Below, in pieces: positions 8,341 through 18,361 of a stretch of DNA of 64,000 nucleotides. Both the position numbers and the translations under genes were made by a program. The notes below the pieces were generated by a model. It was not told the DNA's origin and did not search any database. It saw nothing but the letters and a program-made list of their open reading frames with translations. Source of the stretch: ChocPot-Mid sp043804925 (GTDB lineage Bacteria > Bacteroidota > Ignavibacteria > Kapaibacteriales > UBA2268); the NCBI GenBank assembly GCA_043804925.1, contig JAZDIP010000022.1:124001-188000 (forward strand). The letters run 5' to 3'. Position 1 is the first letter of the stretch, and each line of letters begins with the position of its first letter.

Positions 8341-9678
8341 CTATTTCCCGATAATGACAATTTCGGTTCGTCTGTTCAGTTTTCTGCCGAATTCGGTTTC
8401 ATTGGGTGCTATAGGCTTTCTTTTGCCATAACCTTTTGTACGGATTCTCTTTGGATTAACACCTTTTTTGATTAAGTATTCCTTTACACTTTCAGCTCTG
8501 GCGAGAGAAAGCCGGTCATTCAATGCGTGGCTACCTACACTGTCGGTATGGCCTTCAACTAAAATAACAACGTTTGGTTTATAAATCAAAAACTCTTTTA
8601 AAACCTCAAGTTCGTCAACTGTATCGGGCAAGACGAAGCTTCCAACCTTGTATAATAGGTTCTCTATAATTAACTTTCTACCTAATTCAACAATAGGGAT
8701 AATTTTCCTGACAAGTTGTTGTTTTTGCTCGTTTAATAAAGCAATATTGATTGAGTCAGGGATAACCTTCTGTTCACTCCGGTACTTTAAAGCATACACA
8801 CTTGTTAACTGATTTGAGAAGTTATCTAATATAGTTGAAAAAGGATAATCTATATCGAAAAAAGTTCCCCTGGTACTTTTTGACATAATCTCATACTTTC
8901 TTAATTTAGGAGGAACAATGGAAAATAACCTTACATCATTTTTCTTCATCATTGTTATAATTGATTCTATGGTTTGGTCGGTTGTTCCTTCTCCTTCTTC
9001 ACCAACGGAATGGAAAGGAGCATCGGTAACCAGTACTGCTACTTTGTTGGCAGAAGGCCTGAATTTCATATTACAAGCAGTTTCTATAGCTTCCAAAGCA
9101 TTTTCTTTTTCATCAAATCCTCCTTTAGCTTTAACATAATTCAACCATCCTAAAAAAGTAAGGACATTATCTGTAGGATTGTATTGTTCCTCGACAAAAT
9201 CGGAAAACAGGATTAGTCCCAAATTATAATCAATACCTCTACGAACAAGGTTTGTAGTAAATCCGCTTATGTTTTTTTTAACATCATCGATATATTTTTG
9301 CATAGAACCGGTTTTATCAATTATGAAAAGAAAATCAACCGGGACACGCTCGTTGACAGATAATTTTTCGGCAGAAAGAACCTTTTTCTCAACTCCATTC
9401 TCCAGAACTGTTAAGTTTTCAGCATATAAAGTATCGATGGGATATCCAAATGTATTGTATGCCTCGACTATGATTTTAATTTCTGGGTATTTTGTTATAT
9501 CAACATTACGAATAATAATTTCAATTCCGGTTTGTTCGGATTTAACTTTGGCTTCCTCGAGTAAATTTCGTGCTTTTTGAACCGTGTCAATAGCTTCAAT
9601 TTGCTCTTCGGCAAATACAAAACTGTTTAATACAAAAAAATTAAACAATAGCACTAATAAATGCACATATTTAAACAT
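8341..9678 (-). CDS. Exported VWA-domain protein with C-terminal OmpA domain
   Basis: The signal peptide (LVLLFNFFVLNSFVFA) is followed by an Ig-like region. A von Willebrand A domain then begins VDFLFIIDKTGSMQKYID, a MIDAS variant DKTGS rather than DxSxS, and includes VLVTDAPFH. The last 110 residues are an OmpA-like peptidoglycan-binding domain (EGHTDSVGSHALNDRLSLARAE, KRIRTKGYGKRKPI, NRRTEIVI). It is likely anchored in the periplasm at the cell wall. The ATG is preferred over a TTG two codons upstream. Start is uncertain because no clear Shine-Dalgarno is visible. Confidence 0.85.
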   Translation of the reverse strand: MFKYVHLLVLLFNFFVLNSFVFAEEQIEAIDTVQKARNLLEEAKVKSEQTGIEIIIRNVDITKYPEIKIIVEAYNTFGYPIDTLYAENLTVLENGVEKKVLSAEKLSVNERVPVDFLFIIDKTGSMQKYIDDVKKNISGFTTNLVRRGIDYNLGLILFSDFVEEQYNPTDNVLTFLGWLNYVKAKGGFDEKENALEAIETACNMKFRPSANKVAVLVTDAPFHSVGEEGEGTTDQTIESIITMMKKNDVRLFSIVPPKLRKYEIMSKSTRGTFFDIDYPFSTILDNFSNQLTSVYALKYRSEQKVIPDSINIALLNEQKQQLVRKIIPIVELGRKLIIENLLYKVGSFVLPDTVDELEVLKEFLIYKPNVVILVEGHTDSVGSHALNDRLSLARAESVKEYLIKKGVNPKRIRTKGYGKRKPIAPNETEFGRKLNRRTEIVIIGK

Positions 9679-9810
9679 AGTCAACCATTATATTTATTTA
9701 TTTTGAAATTAAAAGACATGATGGATACAGATTGATACCTGTATCGGCAGTTTATGGTCTTATAATTTCCCCCCAATTACAAAATCTCTTAATACAAAAA
9801 TACACATTTT

Positions 9811-9854
9811 TAAAAAAATACCCTCAACAATTAATTTATGATTGATGAGGGTAT
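9811..9854 (-). terminator. Rho-independent terminator downstream of the envelope gene cluster
   Basis: A 9-bp stem (ATACCCTCA at 9818-9826 with TGAGGGTAT at 9846-9854) is followed on the minus strand by seven T residues. It lies 66 bp after the stop of the last gene of the minus-strand cluster. Confidence 0.75.
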
Positions 9855-9919
9855 TTAATAGTTACCATATTTTAACCAAATTTATTCTGTCATATAAAAC
9901 AACTGACATAACCTAAAAA

Positions 9920-11386
9920 TTATATCGTTATTCTTAGTACCGGTGAAATCATGAAAAAGTTATCAATCTCATAAGGCCTGGCATCACGCAATGGTGTAGC
10001 ATATTTCGCTTCCAGATATAACCATGGAGTAACTAAAGGAAGATAAAGCCTGCCTAATAATATCTGATTGGAAAACTGAACACTCATTCCGAAAGGATAA
10101 GCTGCCTGGCTTCTGAATTCAGCTTTGAAATAAATCCAATCGGCAAATTCATTAGGTTTATAAAGAGTCAATCCGTCAATATCCCGAGTTGTAAGATAAT
10201 GTCCAACTTTTCGTCCGAGAGGGTCGTTATCGTAAACTTGAAAATAAGCAAATTCCTGAACTTCGGAATAACTTAATCCCAAGTCAAATCTGAAATAGTT
10301 CTCAGGATTGTAATCGTCGAGCCACCAGTTGTAAAACAAAGTGATTTGACCAGTGCTTTGAAGAATCGGGACAATACCTTTTAATTCATCTTCACTGTGA
10401 ATTCCATCTCTTGTAGGAGTTACTACAGGCAAACCGTCAATTTCGGGTACCGTATATTGGCCGAAATTTTTAATTTCAGTTGCCATTTCGCTTTGATAAT
10501 TTATTTGAGGTTCATAATTAAAATGAACACCTCCTTGGGGATGCATTGGAAGATGGAAATCGAATCCTGCGATTATCTTACCGTTGGGAGAGCCGTTTAA
10601 AACTCTGTCAGGTAAAAATTCGAATACACCATCCTGGTTTGCAAGACCGGATGTAATCCTGTAACCTCCACCAAGATAAGCATTTATTAAATTTGGAATT
10701 TTTGATGATGTTTTAGCATCAGGATTTACGTATAATGGACGTTTCAGAAGTAGTTTTGCTTCTCCTGAAGACCAGTAATGATAACCTATTTCATCGTTAC
10801 CAAAAATTGATTTAAGCCAAAATCCGCTTTCTCCCACCTTTAAGCTTTGCTCGAACAATGAAATCGAAAAAGCATGCATAACATTTGATGGCTCGAGATA
10901 GTCCATGATAGCAGCGGCTTGGTTTTCAGTAACCGGTACATTTGGCGGTATATCCACAAAACAATAATCCCTCCTTGGAAAGTCGGGTGCATAGTCGTAT
11001 AGATATGACATTGAACCTGTTAAATAATCCAGCAATACTCCTAAATTAGCTTCGAGTTCGGAAGTATTCATAAAAGCACGACCGCAACTAATAAGTAATA
11101 TTTCATAAGGATCTAACTGGTTATCGACTGTTTTCGGAATAGCCAGAACTTCAATTTGAGTCATATCCAAATCTTTTTCAGGATAACCGAGCAGTTGGAA
11201 TGTTTTGTATATTTGAATCTGTAAATCCGTTTCGCAAATTTTCCATCTTGGGAAATACTTTTGGACTTCGGAATCAATCGCCTTGATTGAATCTACCATT
11301 GCTTTTCTGCTGATTTCCTGTCCCTGTGCCTGTTCAAAGCTGAGACAAAAAACGAAGATGAAAAATAAAGTTACTACTTTTTTCAT
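9920..11386 (-). CDS. Predicted outer-membrane protein of unknown function (last gene of three)
   Basis: The start is placed at the ATG with AAAAGGTG 8 bases upstream. A longer frame lacks a ribosome site and would bury the signal peptide (VVTLFFIFVFCLSFEQAQG). The 488-residue product has a helical first third (KAMVDSIKAIDSEVQKYFPRW). A long strand-rich region with alternating aromatic residues follows, ending VLRITI, as expected for an outer-membrane barrel. I do not recognise the family. It follows two envelope genes on the same strand and ends before a clear terminator, so an operon is likely. Confidence 0.7.
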   Translation of the reverse strand: MKKVVTLFFIFVFCLSFEQAQGQEISRKAMVDSIKAIDSEVQKYFPRWKICETDLQIQIYKTFQLLGYPEKDLDMTQIEVLAIPKTVDNQLDPYEILLISCGRAFMNTSELEANLGVLLDYLTGSMSYLYDYAPDFPRRDYCFVDIPPNVPVTENQAAAIMDYLEPSNVMHAFSISLFEQSLKVGESGFWLKSIFGNDEIGYHYWSSGEAKLLLKRPLYVNPDAKTSSKIPNLINAYLGGGYRITSGLANQDGVFEFLPDRVLNGSPNGKIIAGFDFHLPMHPQGGVHFNYEPQINYQSEMATEIKNFGQYTVPEIDGLPVVTPTRDGIHSEDELKGIVPILQSTGQITLFYNWWLDDYNPENYFRFDLGLSYSEVQEFAYFQVYDNDPLGRKVGHYLTTRDIDGLTLYKPNEFADWIYFKAEFRSQAAYPFGMSVQFSNQILLGRLYLPLVTPWLYLEAKYATPLRDARPYEIDNFFMISPVLRITI

Positions 11387-11425
11387 AATTACTACACCTT
11401 TTATTTTTATCATATTATTTACAAT

Positions 11426-13135
11426 TTAAAAATTTACAACTAAACGCATCATCGGGGTAAATACTCCTCCGACTTCCCAACTGTGATTATCCCTGAATAA
11501 AGGTGAAAATCCTTTAGCATCCAATCTTAAAGCAACTGCATTTTTTACAATAGGTATTTGCATCCAGATATTCCCGCTTAATCCTCCGTCGAAATATTGC
11601 AATGTCGCTCCGTAAGGGGTGGTTACGTCAGTAACTATAAATTCTATTCTTCCGGTTAATCCGCCGATTGTTTCGCTGTTGTAACTCTTAAAATTAACTT
11701 CTTTAAGACCTGTCTCAGGATTAGTACTGACATCATTATACCATCGTTCCAAACTATATACCGTACCGCCGACACCAAATCTGAACTTATAATTGTCATC
11801 TATTTTTACTCCAAAAGTATATAGGAGATTTGCATGATATCTGACAAGGTAATTGTTGTCAACTTCTCTAAAAACGTAATTTGTGTCTACATTATTAACT
11901 TTGTAATCGCTTTCTGCGGCATCTCCGAAAACATAACTAAATCCAAACCTGAATAACCCGCTTTTTGGTATTACTTTTATTGGAAAATCAAACTCACCTG
12001 CTACCCCAAGATTCGCATAAGTAAGGTTTCTTTTTTGTTCGAACAAATCTGTTGATAAATTTGACCATCCTGCCGTAGGAAGGATAAAGCCGAGTTTCAT
12101 GCTTTTCCATAATGCCAAAGCAGTAAGTCGTTCACTCCAAAATGATTGGTAGTTAATATCATCCAATCCATATTTTAATTCAACTCCAATAGAAGGTAAA
12201 TTTGAGTTTGACTGACCGAATGAATCTACCATCATTGTCGAACCATCCCAGTATTGTGGCTGATTATACATCTTCCAGCTCAATAAATCCGGGCTTAATA
12301 TCAATTCATGTTGTTTAAGACCCATCAATTCCGGTTGTTCTTCACTAATTCTTAAAAAAGATTGAATGTCGTAATCGGTCAAATCCGCTTCATTTGTAGC
12401 TAATGAACTGGAAACACCAAAAATACGTTTAGCATAAAATCCCGGTTTACCGATTCCCTGCATTTCGATTGTACGGTTACGGTAGTTTTGTTGAATAAAG
12501 GAATTCATTACCAAATCATACATCGAAGTTGATGAATAGGCAGCATTAGTTGTGTCAAGCGTGAAATTTCTCAGCTCGTCGTAAGTATAAATATTCGACG
12601 GGCTGACATTTTTCAAGTTAATTTCAAGCTTGTCAGACATATCGGTAGATGTTATCATTCCTATAATAGTTTTGGGTATTTCACCCTTTATAGGTTTACT
12701 GGTAATAACAAATATATTTTCGATTTTTTCCTGACTGGCAACACTTTCTTTAGCCAGATAGTAATTATAAGCTCTGGTCAAATCCGCCTGATTAAAATTA
12801 ACGTTTGCCTGTATAAAATTAGCGGCAATTTCATCCATTGACCTTCCTAATTTTACTTCACTTTGGACTTGTTGCTTCAAGGCATCGTCAATTCCTTTTA
12901 TTGCTTCGTCACTAACTTGTTGGGTTCCCGAAGATGCCTGGTTTTTTTGTTCGACAGCTTTCCTGATTTCGGTAATATTTGTAATCTGATATAAAGCAAT
13001 ACTACCAAACCTATAATTTTTGAACTTTTTCAACAGTTGCTTCATCTCCGTTTTACCGGGTTCTTGTGCTAAAGCACCTGAATCCAATCCGAAGAGTAGG
13101 ACAAAAATCAATGCTGCATAAATAATTTTCTTCAT
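11426..13135 (-). CDS. Predicted outer-membrane beta-barrel protein with helical N-terminal domain
   Basis: The signal peptide ends at GALA-QE. About 150 residues rich in charged helix follow (KGIDDALKQQVQSEVKLGRS). A strand-rich C-terminal region of roughly 350 residues ends MRLVVNF, a classic barrel terminus with a final phenylalanine. No known family recognised. The next gene starts 39 bp downstream and the preceding one ends 56 bp upstream, so the three genes probably form one transcript. Confidence 0.7.
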   Translation of the reverse strand: MKKIIYAALIFVLLFGLDSGALAQEPGKTEMKQLLKKFKNYRFGSIALYQITNITEIRKAVEQKNQASSGTQQVSDEAIKGIDDALKQQVQSEVKLGRSMDEIAANFIQANVNFNQADLTRAYNYYLAKESVASQEKIENIFVITSKPIKGEIPKTIIGMITSTDMSDKLEINLKNVSPSNIYTYDELRNFTLDTTNAAYSSTSMYDLVMNSFIQQNYRNRTIEMQGIGKPGFYAKRIFGVSSSLATNEADLTDYDIQSFLRISEEQPELMGLKQHELILSPDLLSWKMYNQPQYWDGSTMMVDSFGQSNSNLPSIGVELKYGLDDINYQSFWSERLTALALWKSMKLGFILPTAGWSNLSTDLFEQKRNLTYANLGVAGEFDFPIKVIPKSGLFRFGFSYVFGDAAESDYKVNNVDTNYVFREVDNNYLVRYHANLLYTFGVKIDDNYKFRFGVGGTVYSLERWYNDVSTNPETGLKEVNFKSYNSETIGGLTGRIEFIVTDVTTPYGATLQYFDGGLSGNIWMQIPIVKNAVALRLDAKGFSPLFRDNHSWEVGGVFTPMMRLVVNF

Positions 13136-13191
13136 ATTTCACTCATTCACTATATTTTTACATTATTTTATTTCTAAAACTAATTAAAGAC

Positions 13192-15537
13192 TTATCTTTT
13201 TGGAGGTCCACCACCGCCCGGAGGTGGTCCACCGCCGCCACCCGGTCTTCTGCCACCGCCTCTTTTATCAATCGAAATTTTGATGGGTATAGTAATCGGT
13301 TCCTTTTTTGGATCCGATACTTTTCCATTAAAAGGATTGATAGCAGTAGCGGTCAATTCCAATGAGATAGTTCCGTCTATTCTTTCCTGACCTCTGTCTA
13401 ATGAACCTGATAGTTCGGCTGTAATTCTAACTTTAATGGAATTTTCTTCAACTTCTTGTTCTACCTGCGGTTCTGATGAAAATTCGTAAGAACCACCTTT
13501 GAGATTTACTGTTCCATTTTTTGCAGAAATCTTTAGTTCTGCTTTTTTGGAACCGCTTTCGGCAGCAGAACCGATAGGTGGATAAAAGATTTCCAATTCC
13601 TGAACTATAACTTTAATCTTTTTGCCATCCTCCGAATCAGGTGTCGCTCTTTGTTTTCTTGCATTTATTGTAGGTTGTTTCTGTTTAATTTGATAGTTTT
13701 TCTTTGGGAAAAGTTCTATTTCCTTATTAGTATAAGGTTGAATCCAAGTAACTTCTAAAGTAACATTATTAGCTCTTGCACCAACCTCAAGTACTTCTTC
13801 CATTGACAAACCCTCGAAAGGAGGTCTTTGGTCGTCAACGTCTGTACTCAAATAAATTCTAAATTGATTTGACTTGATTTTTCCACCGGAAGTCGGTTGA
13901 GCATTTATATTTAATCTACCACCATAAACAGTAAGGAAGCTCAAATTTCGGTCAAGCTCATCTGCATTTGCCAAACCTGTTTTGAAAATTTCAAGGTCTG
14001 CAGTTTCGACTTTAGATTTAGCATGTAACTTATGAGTCAATTCTATTTTATATTTACCGGGGTCGAGGTTTTGGTCAACTGTAGCCCTCCATTCCTGTTT
14101 ACCACCGGTAGTTGGAGGAGTAACTGAAGAACCTGCAATTTGGTCTAAGGGCTGACAACTAAGTCTTGCTACGGTTTTGCCTTCCATATCCATTACTTTT
14201 CCTTCGACAAAATTCGCTCCCTTACCCTGCCATGGTGAAATAGTGAATTCAAATACTGCAGGAATTTTATCGAAATTAGCTGTGTATGTCGGATAAGATA
14301 TTACAGGTTCTGCTATTGGTGGTTTCGGAGTAATTACACGAACATTAAATTCTATTGCACCCCTGTTTTGTTCAAAATTAATAGATTGTCCCGGTGCTAA
14401 AAGTTTTACAATATATCCGAATAAATCAATTTTACCTCTTACTTCAGTAGCATTTTCATCTTTATTGGCTTCTTCCTTTGCAGCTTTAAGCTTTTGGTCG
14501 AATAGTTCAAGATTCTGTTGCTCAATTAATAATTCCGCAGGTGGCAAAGAATACTTCTCAAGTTTGCTCGATAACTCTTTTTTAACCTTTTCAAGGGCTT
14601 CTACAGATAGTTGAACAGTTCCAATATTAACCTTTGTGTCTTTATCAATCTGGGATAGTTTTGTTCCTCCTCTTACTCCCAGAATTCTATTAGTACGGGA
14701 GCTGAATCTTAACTTATACCAACCCTGTTTATCCGGTGGTTGGAAATTGATAACAAATGCTCTCTTTTTAAATTCATTTGTAGCACTTCCCTTTTTAGCA
14801 TCTTTCAAACTCTCGACTTCTGAGTAGAAGAAAACGCTGTCTTCCTGAACATCTTTAGGTACAAATGAGGGACCGTTGAAAAATATTTTTTCTTTTGGAT
14901 AAATCGGTCTTACAGATTCAGGTGTAAGGTTATTTAGGTCCAAGTTATTATACGTAGCGTCTTTATCTAATTTTAATCTTCGAACCGATAAGAACTCCCA
15001 AAATGAACCATCTCCTACATCAATTGTTTGTCCAGGTTGAAAATCAACAAAACTGTTATACTGTTTTTTTATTTGTGCATCAGATGGGAACATAGGTGCG
15101 TTATTAGGGTCTTCACTCGAACTGAAAAATATCTGATACTCAATTTCTTCCACACTGGCTAACTCTACTAATTTCTTTAATCTTTCATTGTACTCTTTTT
15201 CGACCTCTCCCTCATGTCTTTTTAGGTCGTTGGATATATCCGTTACTCCAACTTCAACAATATATTTTCTCCATGATTTTAGATCGGCACCCATTACTTC
15301 CTTAATATTTACTCCGGGAGGAGGAAGAGTTATCTCGTCTTGCGGACGAGTATTAATTCCTTCAGTTCCCGAACCCGATTGTAGCTGAGATAAAATGCTC
15401 TCTACAATCTTCATGCTTTCTTTTTGCTTTCTTAGCAGATGCTCTTCAGCTTCATCTCTTTCAACGATTATGATCAGCAATTCCAAAACAACTGCTAAAT
15501 ACAACACGAAATATACTTTACCGGCATCGCTCGACAT
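13192..15537 (-). CDS. Large periplasmic protein with a single N-terminal membrane anchor, possibly GldM-like
   Basis: The 781-residue product begins with a hydrophobic helix (VYFVLYLAVVLELLIIIVE) that has no signal-peptidase site and contains an acidic residue within the membrane span. Several strand-rich, Ig-like periplasmic segments and one coiled-coil-like stretch (around 310-360) follow. The tail is Gly/Pro-rich (RPGGGGGPPPGGGGPPKR). One anchor plus serial beta domains recalls GldM/PorM, the rotor shaft of T9SS, but no GldM signature is evident and no gldL lies next to it. It heads a cluster with two predicted outer-membrane barrels. A good AAGGAAAG site precedes the start. Confidence 0.65.
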   Translation of the reverse strand: MSSDAGKVYFVLYLAVVLELLIIIVERDEAEEHLLRKQKESMKIVESILSQLQSGSGTEGINTRPQDEITLPPPGVNIKEVMGADLKSWRKYIVEVGVTDISNDLKRHEGEVEKEYNERLKKLVELASVEEIEYQIFFSSSEDPNNAPMFPSDAQIKKQYNSFVDFQPGQTIDVGDGSFWEFLSVRRLKLDKDATYNNLDLNNLTPESVRPIYPKEKIFFNGPSFVPKDVQEDSVFFYSEVESLKDAKKGSATNEFKKRAFVINFQPPDKQGWYKLRFSSRTNRILGVRGGTKLSQIDKDTKVNIGTVQLSVEALEKVKKELSSKLEKYSLPPAELLIEQQNLELFDQKLKAAKEEANKDENATEVRGKIDLFGYIVKLLAPGQSINFEQNRGAIEFNVRVITPKPPIAEPVISYPTYTANFDKIPAVFEFTISPWQGKGANFVEGKVMDMEGKTVARLSCQPLDQIAGSSVTPPTTGGKQEWRATVDQNLDPGKYKIELTHKLHAKSKVETADLEIFKTGLANADELDRNLSFLTVYGGRLNINAQPTSGGKIKSNQFRIYLSTDVDDQRPPFEGLSMEEVLEVGARANNVTLEVTWIQPYTNKEIELFPKKNYQIKQKQPTINARKQRATPDSEDGKKIKVIVQELEIFYPPIGSAAESGSKKAELKISAKNGTVNLKGGSYEFSSEPQVEQEVEENSIKVRITAELSGSLDRGQERIDGTISLELTATAINPFNGKVSDPKKEPITIPIKISIDKRGGGRRPGGGGGPPPGGGGPPKR

Positions 15538-16187
15538 ATCTCTTTCCTTTTAAATATTTAATTAAAAAACTATTTCAACGTAAAATAAAACCCCAATCAA
15601 TTCATGTGAATTAGTGAGGCAAATAAATTGTTATTTTTTATAACTCTTGTTAATGTTCAATTTTATGAACTCCTAAATACAAATTAAATCTACAACCGAA
15701 TTAAGACTTTACAATTTATATCAAATATTATATTTATCCAAACAATTTTTTACACAAAAAATTAAAATCTAATCATAATAATAAATTGGGGAAAACTTGT
15801 TTTTATATTTATTACTTCAAAATTCATTTTGTGCTTTCTTTAAAAATTTTAAGAAAATTATCACCCAAGTAAATTTTTTCTCGAAAATTTTCACAAAAAA
15901 CTCAAAATGTCAAAAATTAAACTACAATATGGCTTAATTGTCAAAATTGATACTACAAATTTTTTTTAAACACTTTGTTAAGTTTAAATTTTTATAAAAT
16001 ACAAACCACGTAACTAATATATAATATTTTTAGATACAAAGAACTAAGAACAAATATATAAATTTTTTTGATACATGCAAATTTTTTATTTTTTTGGGAT
16101 TGAATATTTTTTTATTATTTTTAAACTTATATCATTATACTATGACCTTATGGATTGTTTATATTTATATTTTAGGTAGTTGGCTTT
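15538..16187. other. 650-bp AT-rich divergent intergenic region
   Basis: The region separates the divergently transcribed envelope cluster and trkA and must contain both promoters. It is extremely AT-rich with many A and T tracts, and contains a small palindrome, TTCATGTGAA, near 15602. I see no convincing coding frame, tRNA or structured RNA. Confidence 0.5.
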
Positions 16188-17528
16188 ATGGAAATAGTAA
16201 TTATAGGAGCCGGAGATATTGGCTTCCATCTGTGTAAAAGGTTGACAGCAGATAAGAACAATATTACAATTATTGAATCCGATGCACAGAAAATAGCTCA
16301 TGCAAATGAATATCTTGATGCAAATGTTATTGAAGGTTCGGGATGCAGTAAGAAGATTTTGAGGAAAGCCAATATCGAGAATGCCGACATATTGGCTGCT
16401 CTAACAAATAACGATGAAGTAAATATTATCGCTTGTCAGATTGCAAAAAAACTTAATGTCCCAACAACAATACTAAGAGTAAGAAATCCTGAGTACCTTA
16501 ACAATAATCATTACCTTTCTAACAAAGAATTGGGGGCAGATTACATTATTCAACCCGAATTGCAAACCGCTAATGCAATTGTTCAACTTATTCGTCAGGC
16601 AAATGCTACCGATATTGTCGAATTCGAAAATGGCAAAATCCAACTTTCAGGAATCAGATTGGACAGCAATGCTAAAATTTTAAGAACACAACTTATGGAT
16701 TTAGGTAAAAAATTCGGAAATCCTGCATTTAGAATTCTAGCCATTAAGAGAAAACAATTTACTATTATTCCTAAAGGTGAAGATGTACTCGTCGAAGGAG
16801 ACCAGATATACATTATTTGTGAAAAGGAATACTTACCGAATGCTCTTGAATTATTTGGTAAATCAAATGTTAAAAATGAAAATATTATGATTATTGGGGG
16901 CGGTTTGGTTGGAGAGTTTGTTGCCAAAGAACTTGAAGATGATATTAACATTAAAATTTTTGAAAGTAACGAAAGGAAATCTGAACTTCTTGCAGAAAAC
17001 TTAAAAAGAACTTTAGTTATTAAAGGAGATGGCTCAGATTTGGACCTATTGACTTTTGAGGGCTTAGCTGATATGGATGAGTTTATTGCTCTTTCCGGTG
17101 ATGACGAAACAAATATTATAACAACTCTTGTTGCCCATCATTTGAGAGTTCCGAGGACAATTACTTTAGTAAGAAAGTTTGAGTATCTATCAATGACACA
17201 TGCAATAGGGATTGATTCAATCGTTAACAAACAGATGATTACCGTAAACGCGATTAAACAAATTATTGGCAAGAAAAAGCATGCATTATTTGTTGAACTT
17301 CCAGGTATGGATGCCGAAATTGTTGAGTTTGTGGCTAACGATAAATCTAAAATTATTCGTAAAACATTGATGAAAACAGATTTTCCAAAAGATGCAATTG
17401 TTGGAACCGTCATAAGAAAAGACGGTTCAATTGAAATTCCTTTGGGAAGCACACTGATAAAACCGGGAGACAAAGTGGTTGTTTTTTCACTTCCAAAAGC
17501 ATTGGCTGAAGTTGAAAAGTTATTTTAA
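16188..17528 (+). CDS. trkA: Trk potassium uptake regulatory subunit TrkA
   Basis: TrkA binds NAD(H) and nucleotides in the cytoplasm and gates the TrkH potassium channel. Two tandem RCK units are visible. The first begins IVIIGAGDIGFHLCKRL, with the acidic ribose-binding IIESD. The second begins MIIGGGLVGEFVAKEL. Each is followed by a TrkA-C domain (near residues 145-225 and 370-446). At 446 residues it has normal length. No trkH is adjacent. Confidence 0.95.
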   Translation: MEIVIIGAGDIGFHLCKRLTADKNNITIIESDAQKIAHANEYLDANVIEGSGCSKKILRKANIENADILAALTNNDEVNIIACQIAKKLNVPTTILRVRNPEYLNNNHYLSNKELGADYIIQPELQTANAIVQLIRQANATDIVEFENGKIQLSGIRLDSNAKILRTQLMDLGKKFGNPAFRILAIKRKQFTIIPKGEDVLVEGDQIYIICEKEYLPNALELFGKSNVKNENIMIIGGGLVGEFVAKELEDDINIKIFESNERKSELLAENLKRTLVIKGDGSDLDLLTFEGLADMDEFIALSGDDETNIITTLVAHHLRVPRTITLVRKFEYLSMTHAIGIDSIVNKQMITVNAIKQIIGKKKHALFVELPGMDAEIVEFVANDKSKIIRKTLMKTDFPKDAIVGTVIRKDGSIEIPLGSTLIKPGDKVVVFSLPKALAEVEKLF

Positions 17529-17553
17529 AAATTGAAATAAATTTGGTTAAGAA

Positions 17554-18111
17554 GTGAAAGTATTTAAAATTGCTGTTATTTTCTTTGTAGTTTTCGTTGT
17601 TGTGTTGCTTATAATAACAGTATCACTTCCTTCTGAATCAGTAATCAGAAGGAATATATTCATAAACACTCCTGCGAAAATTCCTTTTGGGATTGTAATG
17701 GACTTGAAGCAATGGAAGGATTGGTTTCCGATTTTTGCTATGGACCACAGCACGAAGTTTATTTATGAAGGAAAAGATTCCTTGTTACCGTATTTTATGA
17801 AATGGAAAAGTGAAAATCCGGGTGTTGGAGAAGGTAAACTGAAGATGAGAATGAGCAGGCAATTCAAACGGATAAAAGTTATCATAACATTACAAAATGA
17901 GAAAGAAGGAATTCTTGATTTTTTGTTTGTTGAAAATCATAATTCAACAAAATTAATTTTGGAGTTTCACTCCGAGCTTACTTTTTTCGAAAAATGGATG
18001 GGATTTATGATTGATTCAATAATAGGACCCACTTTAGAAAGCAGTCTGGATAGAATTAAAACTATTTCGGAATACATTAATTTTAAAAAAGAAGACAAAG
18101 ACAAGCAATAG
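17554..18111 (+). CDS. Membrane-anchored SRPBCC (START-like) fold protein
   Basis: The protein starts at GTG with AAG-rich sequence upstream. It has one N-terminal membrane helix (IAVIFFVVFVVVLLIITVSL) and then a polyketide-cyclase/START-like domain typical of SRPBCC proteins. This begins RRNIFINTPAKIPFGIVMDLKQWKDW and ends with the long helix SSLDRIKTISEYI. The helix-grip cavity probably binds a hydrophobic ligand, which is unknown. It lies 25 bp after trkA and is likely co-transcribed. Confidence 0.72.
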   Translation: MKVFKIAVIFFVVFVVVLLIITVSLPSESVIRRNIFINTPAKIPFGIVMDLKQWKDWFPIFAMDHSTKFIYEGKDSLLPYFMKWKSENPGVGEGKLKMRMSRQFKRIKVIITLQNEKEGILDFLFVENHNSTKLILEFHSELTFFEKWMGFMIDSIIGPTLESSLDRIKTISEYINFKKEDKDKQ

Positions 18112-18361
18112 GAATCTTTGGTAGTACCCTTATTTAACAATATACAAAAATCATACCGACAACAAAATTATTTTTTACATTTATTTTTCCACAGTTGTTA
18201 ATTTTTAACTGTTGGTAATTTGTTTGAAATTGAACAAGTGATTTTACTATTTTTGAATAGTTAAATTTTTCAAGATTCAAAACATGGAGAATAAATTGGG
18301 CAGCGAAGTAAAAAATATCAAATCTACTTTTTCCGAAAGTAAAATAAAAGGTGTGATAGGT

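Noticed and set aside
13192..15537. Firm assignment as GldM
   Set aside because: Topology is suggestive, but length differs from the roughly 520-residue GldM, no signature motif is visible, and gldL is not adjacent.
15538..16187. Hidden tRNA, small RNA or replication origin in the AT-rich gap
   Set aside because: No cloverleaf, no conserved RNA motif and no cluster of DnaA boxes was found. AT richness alone is not evidence.
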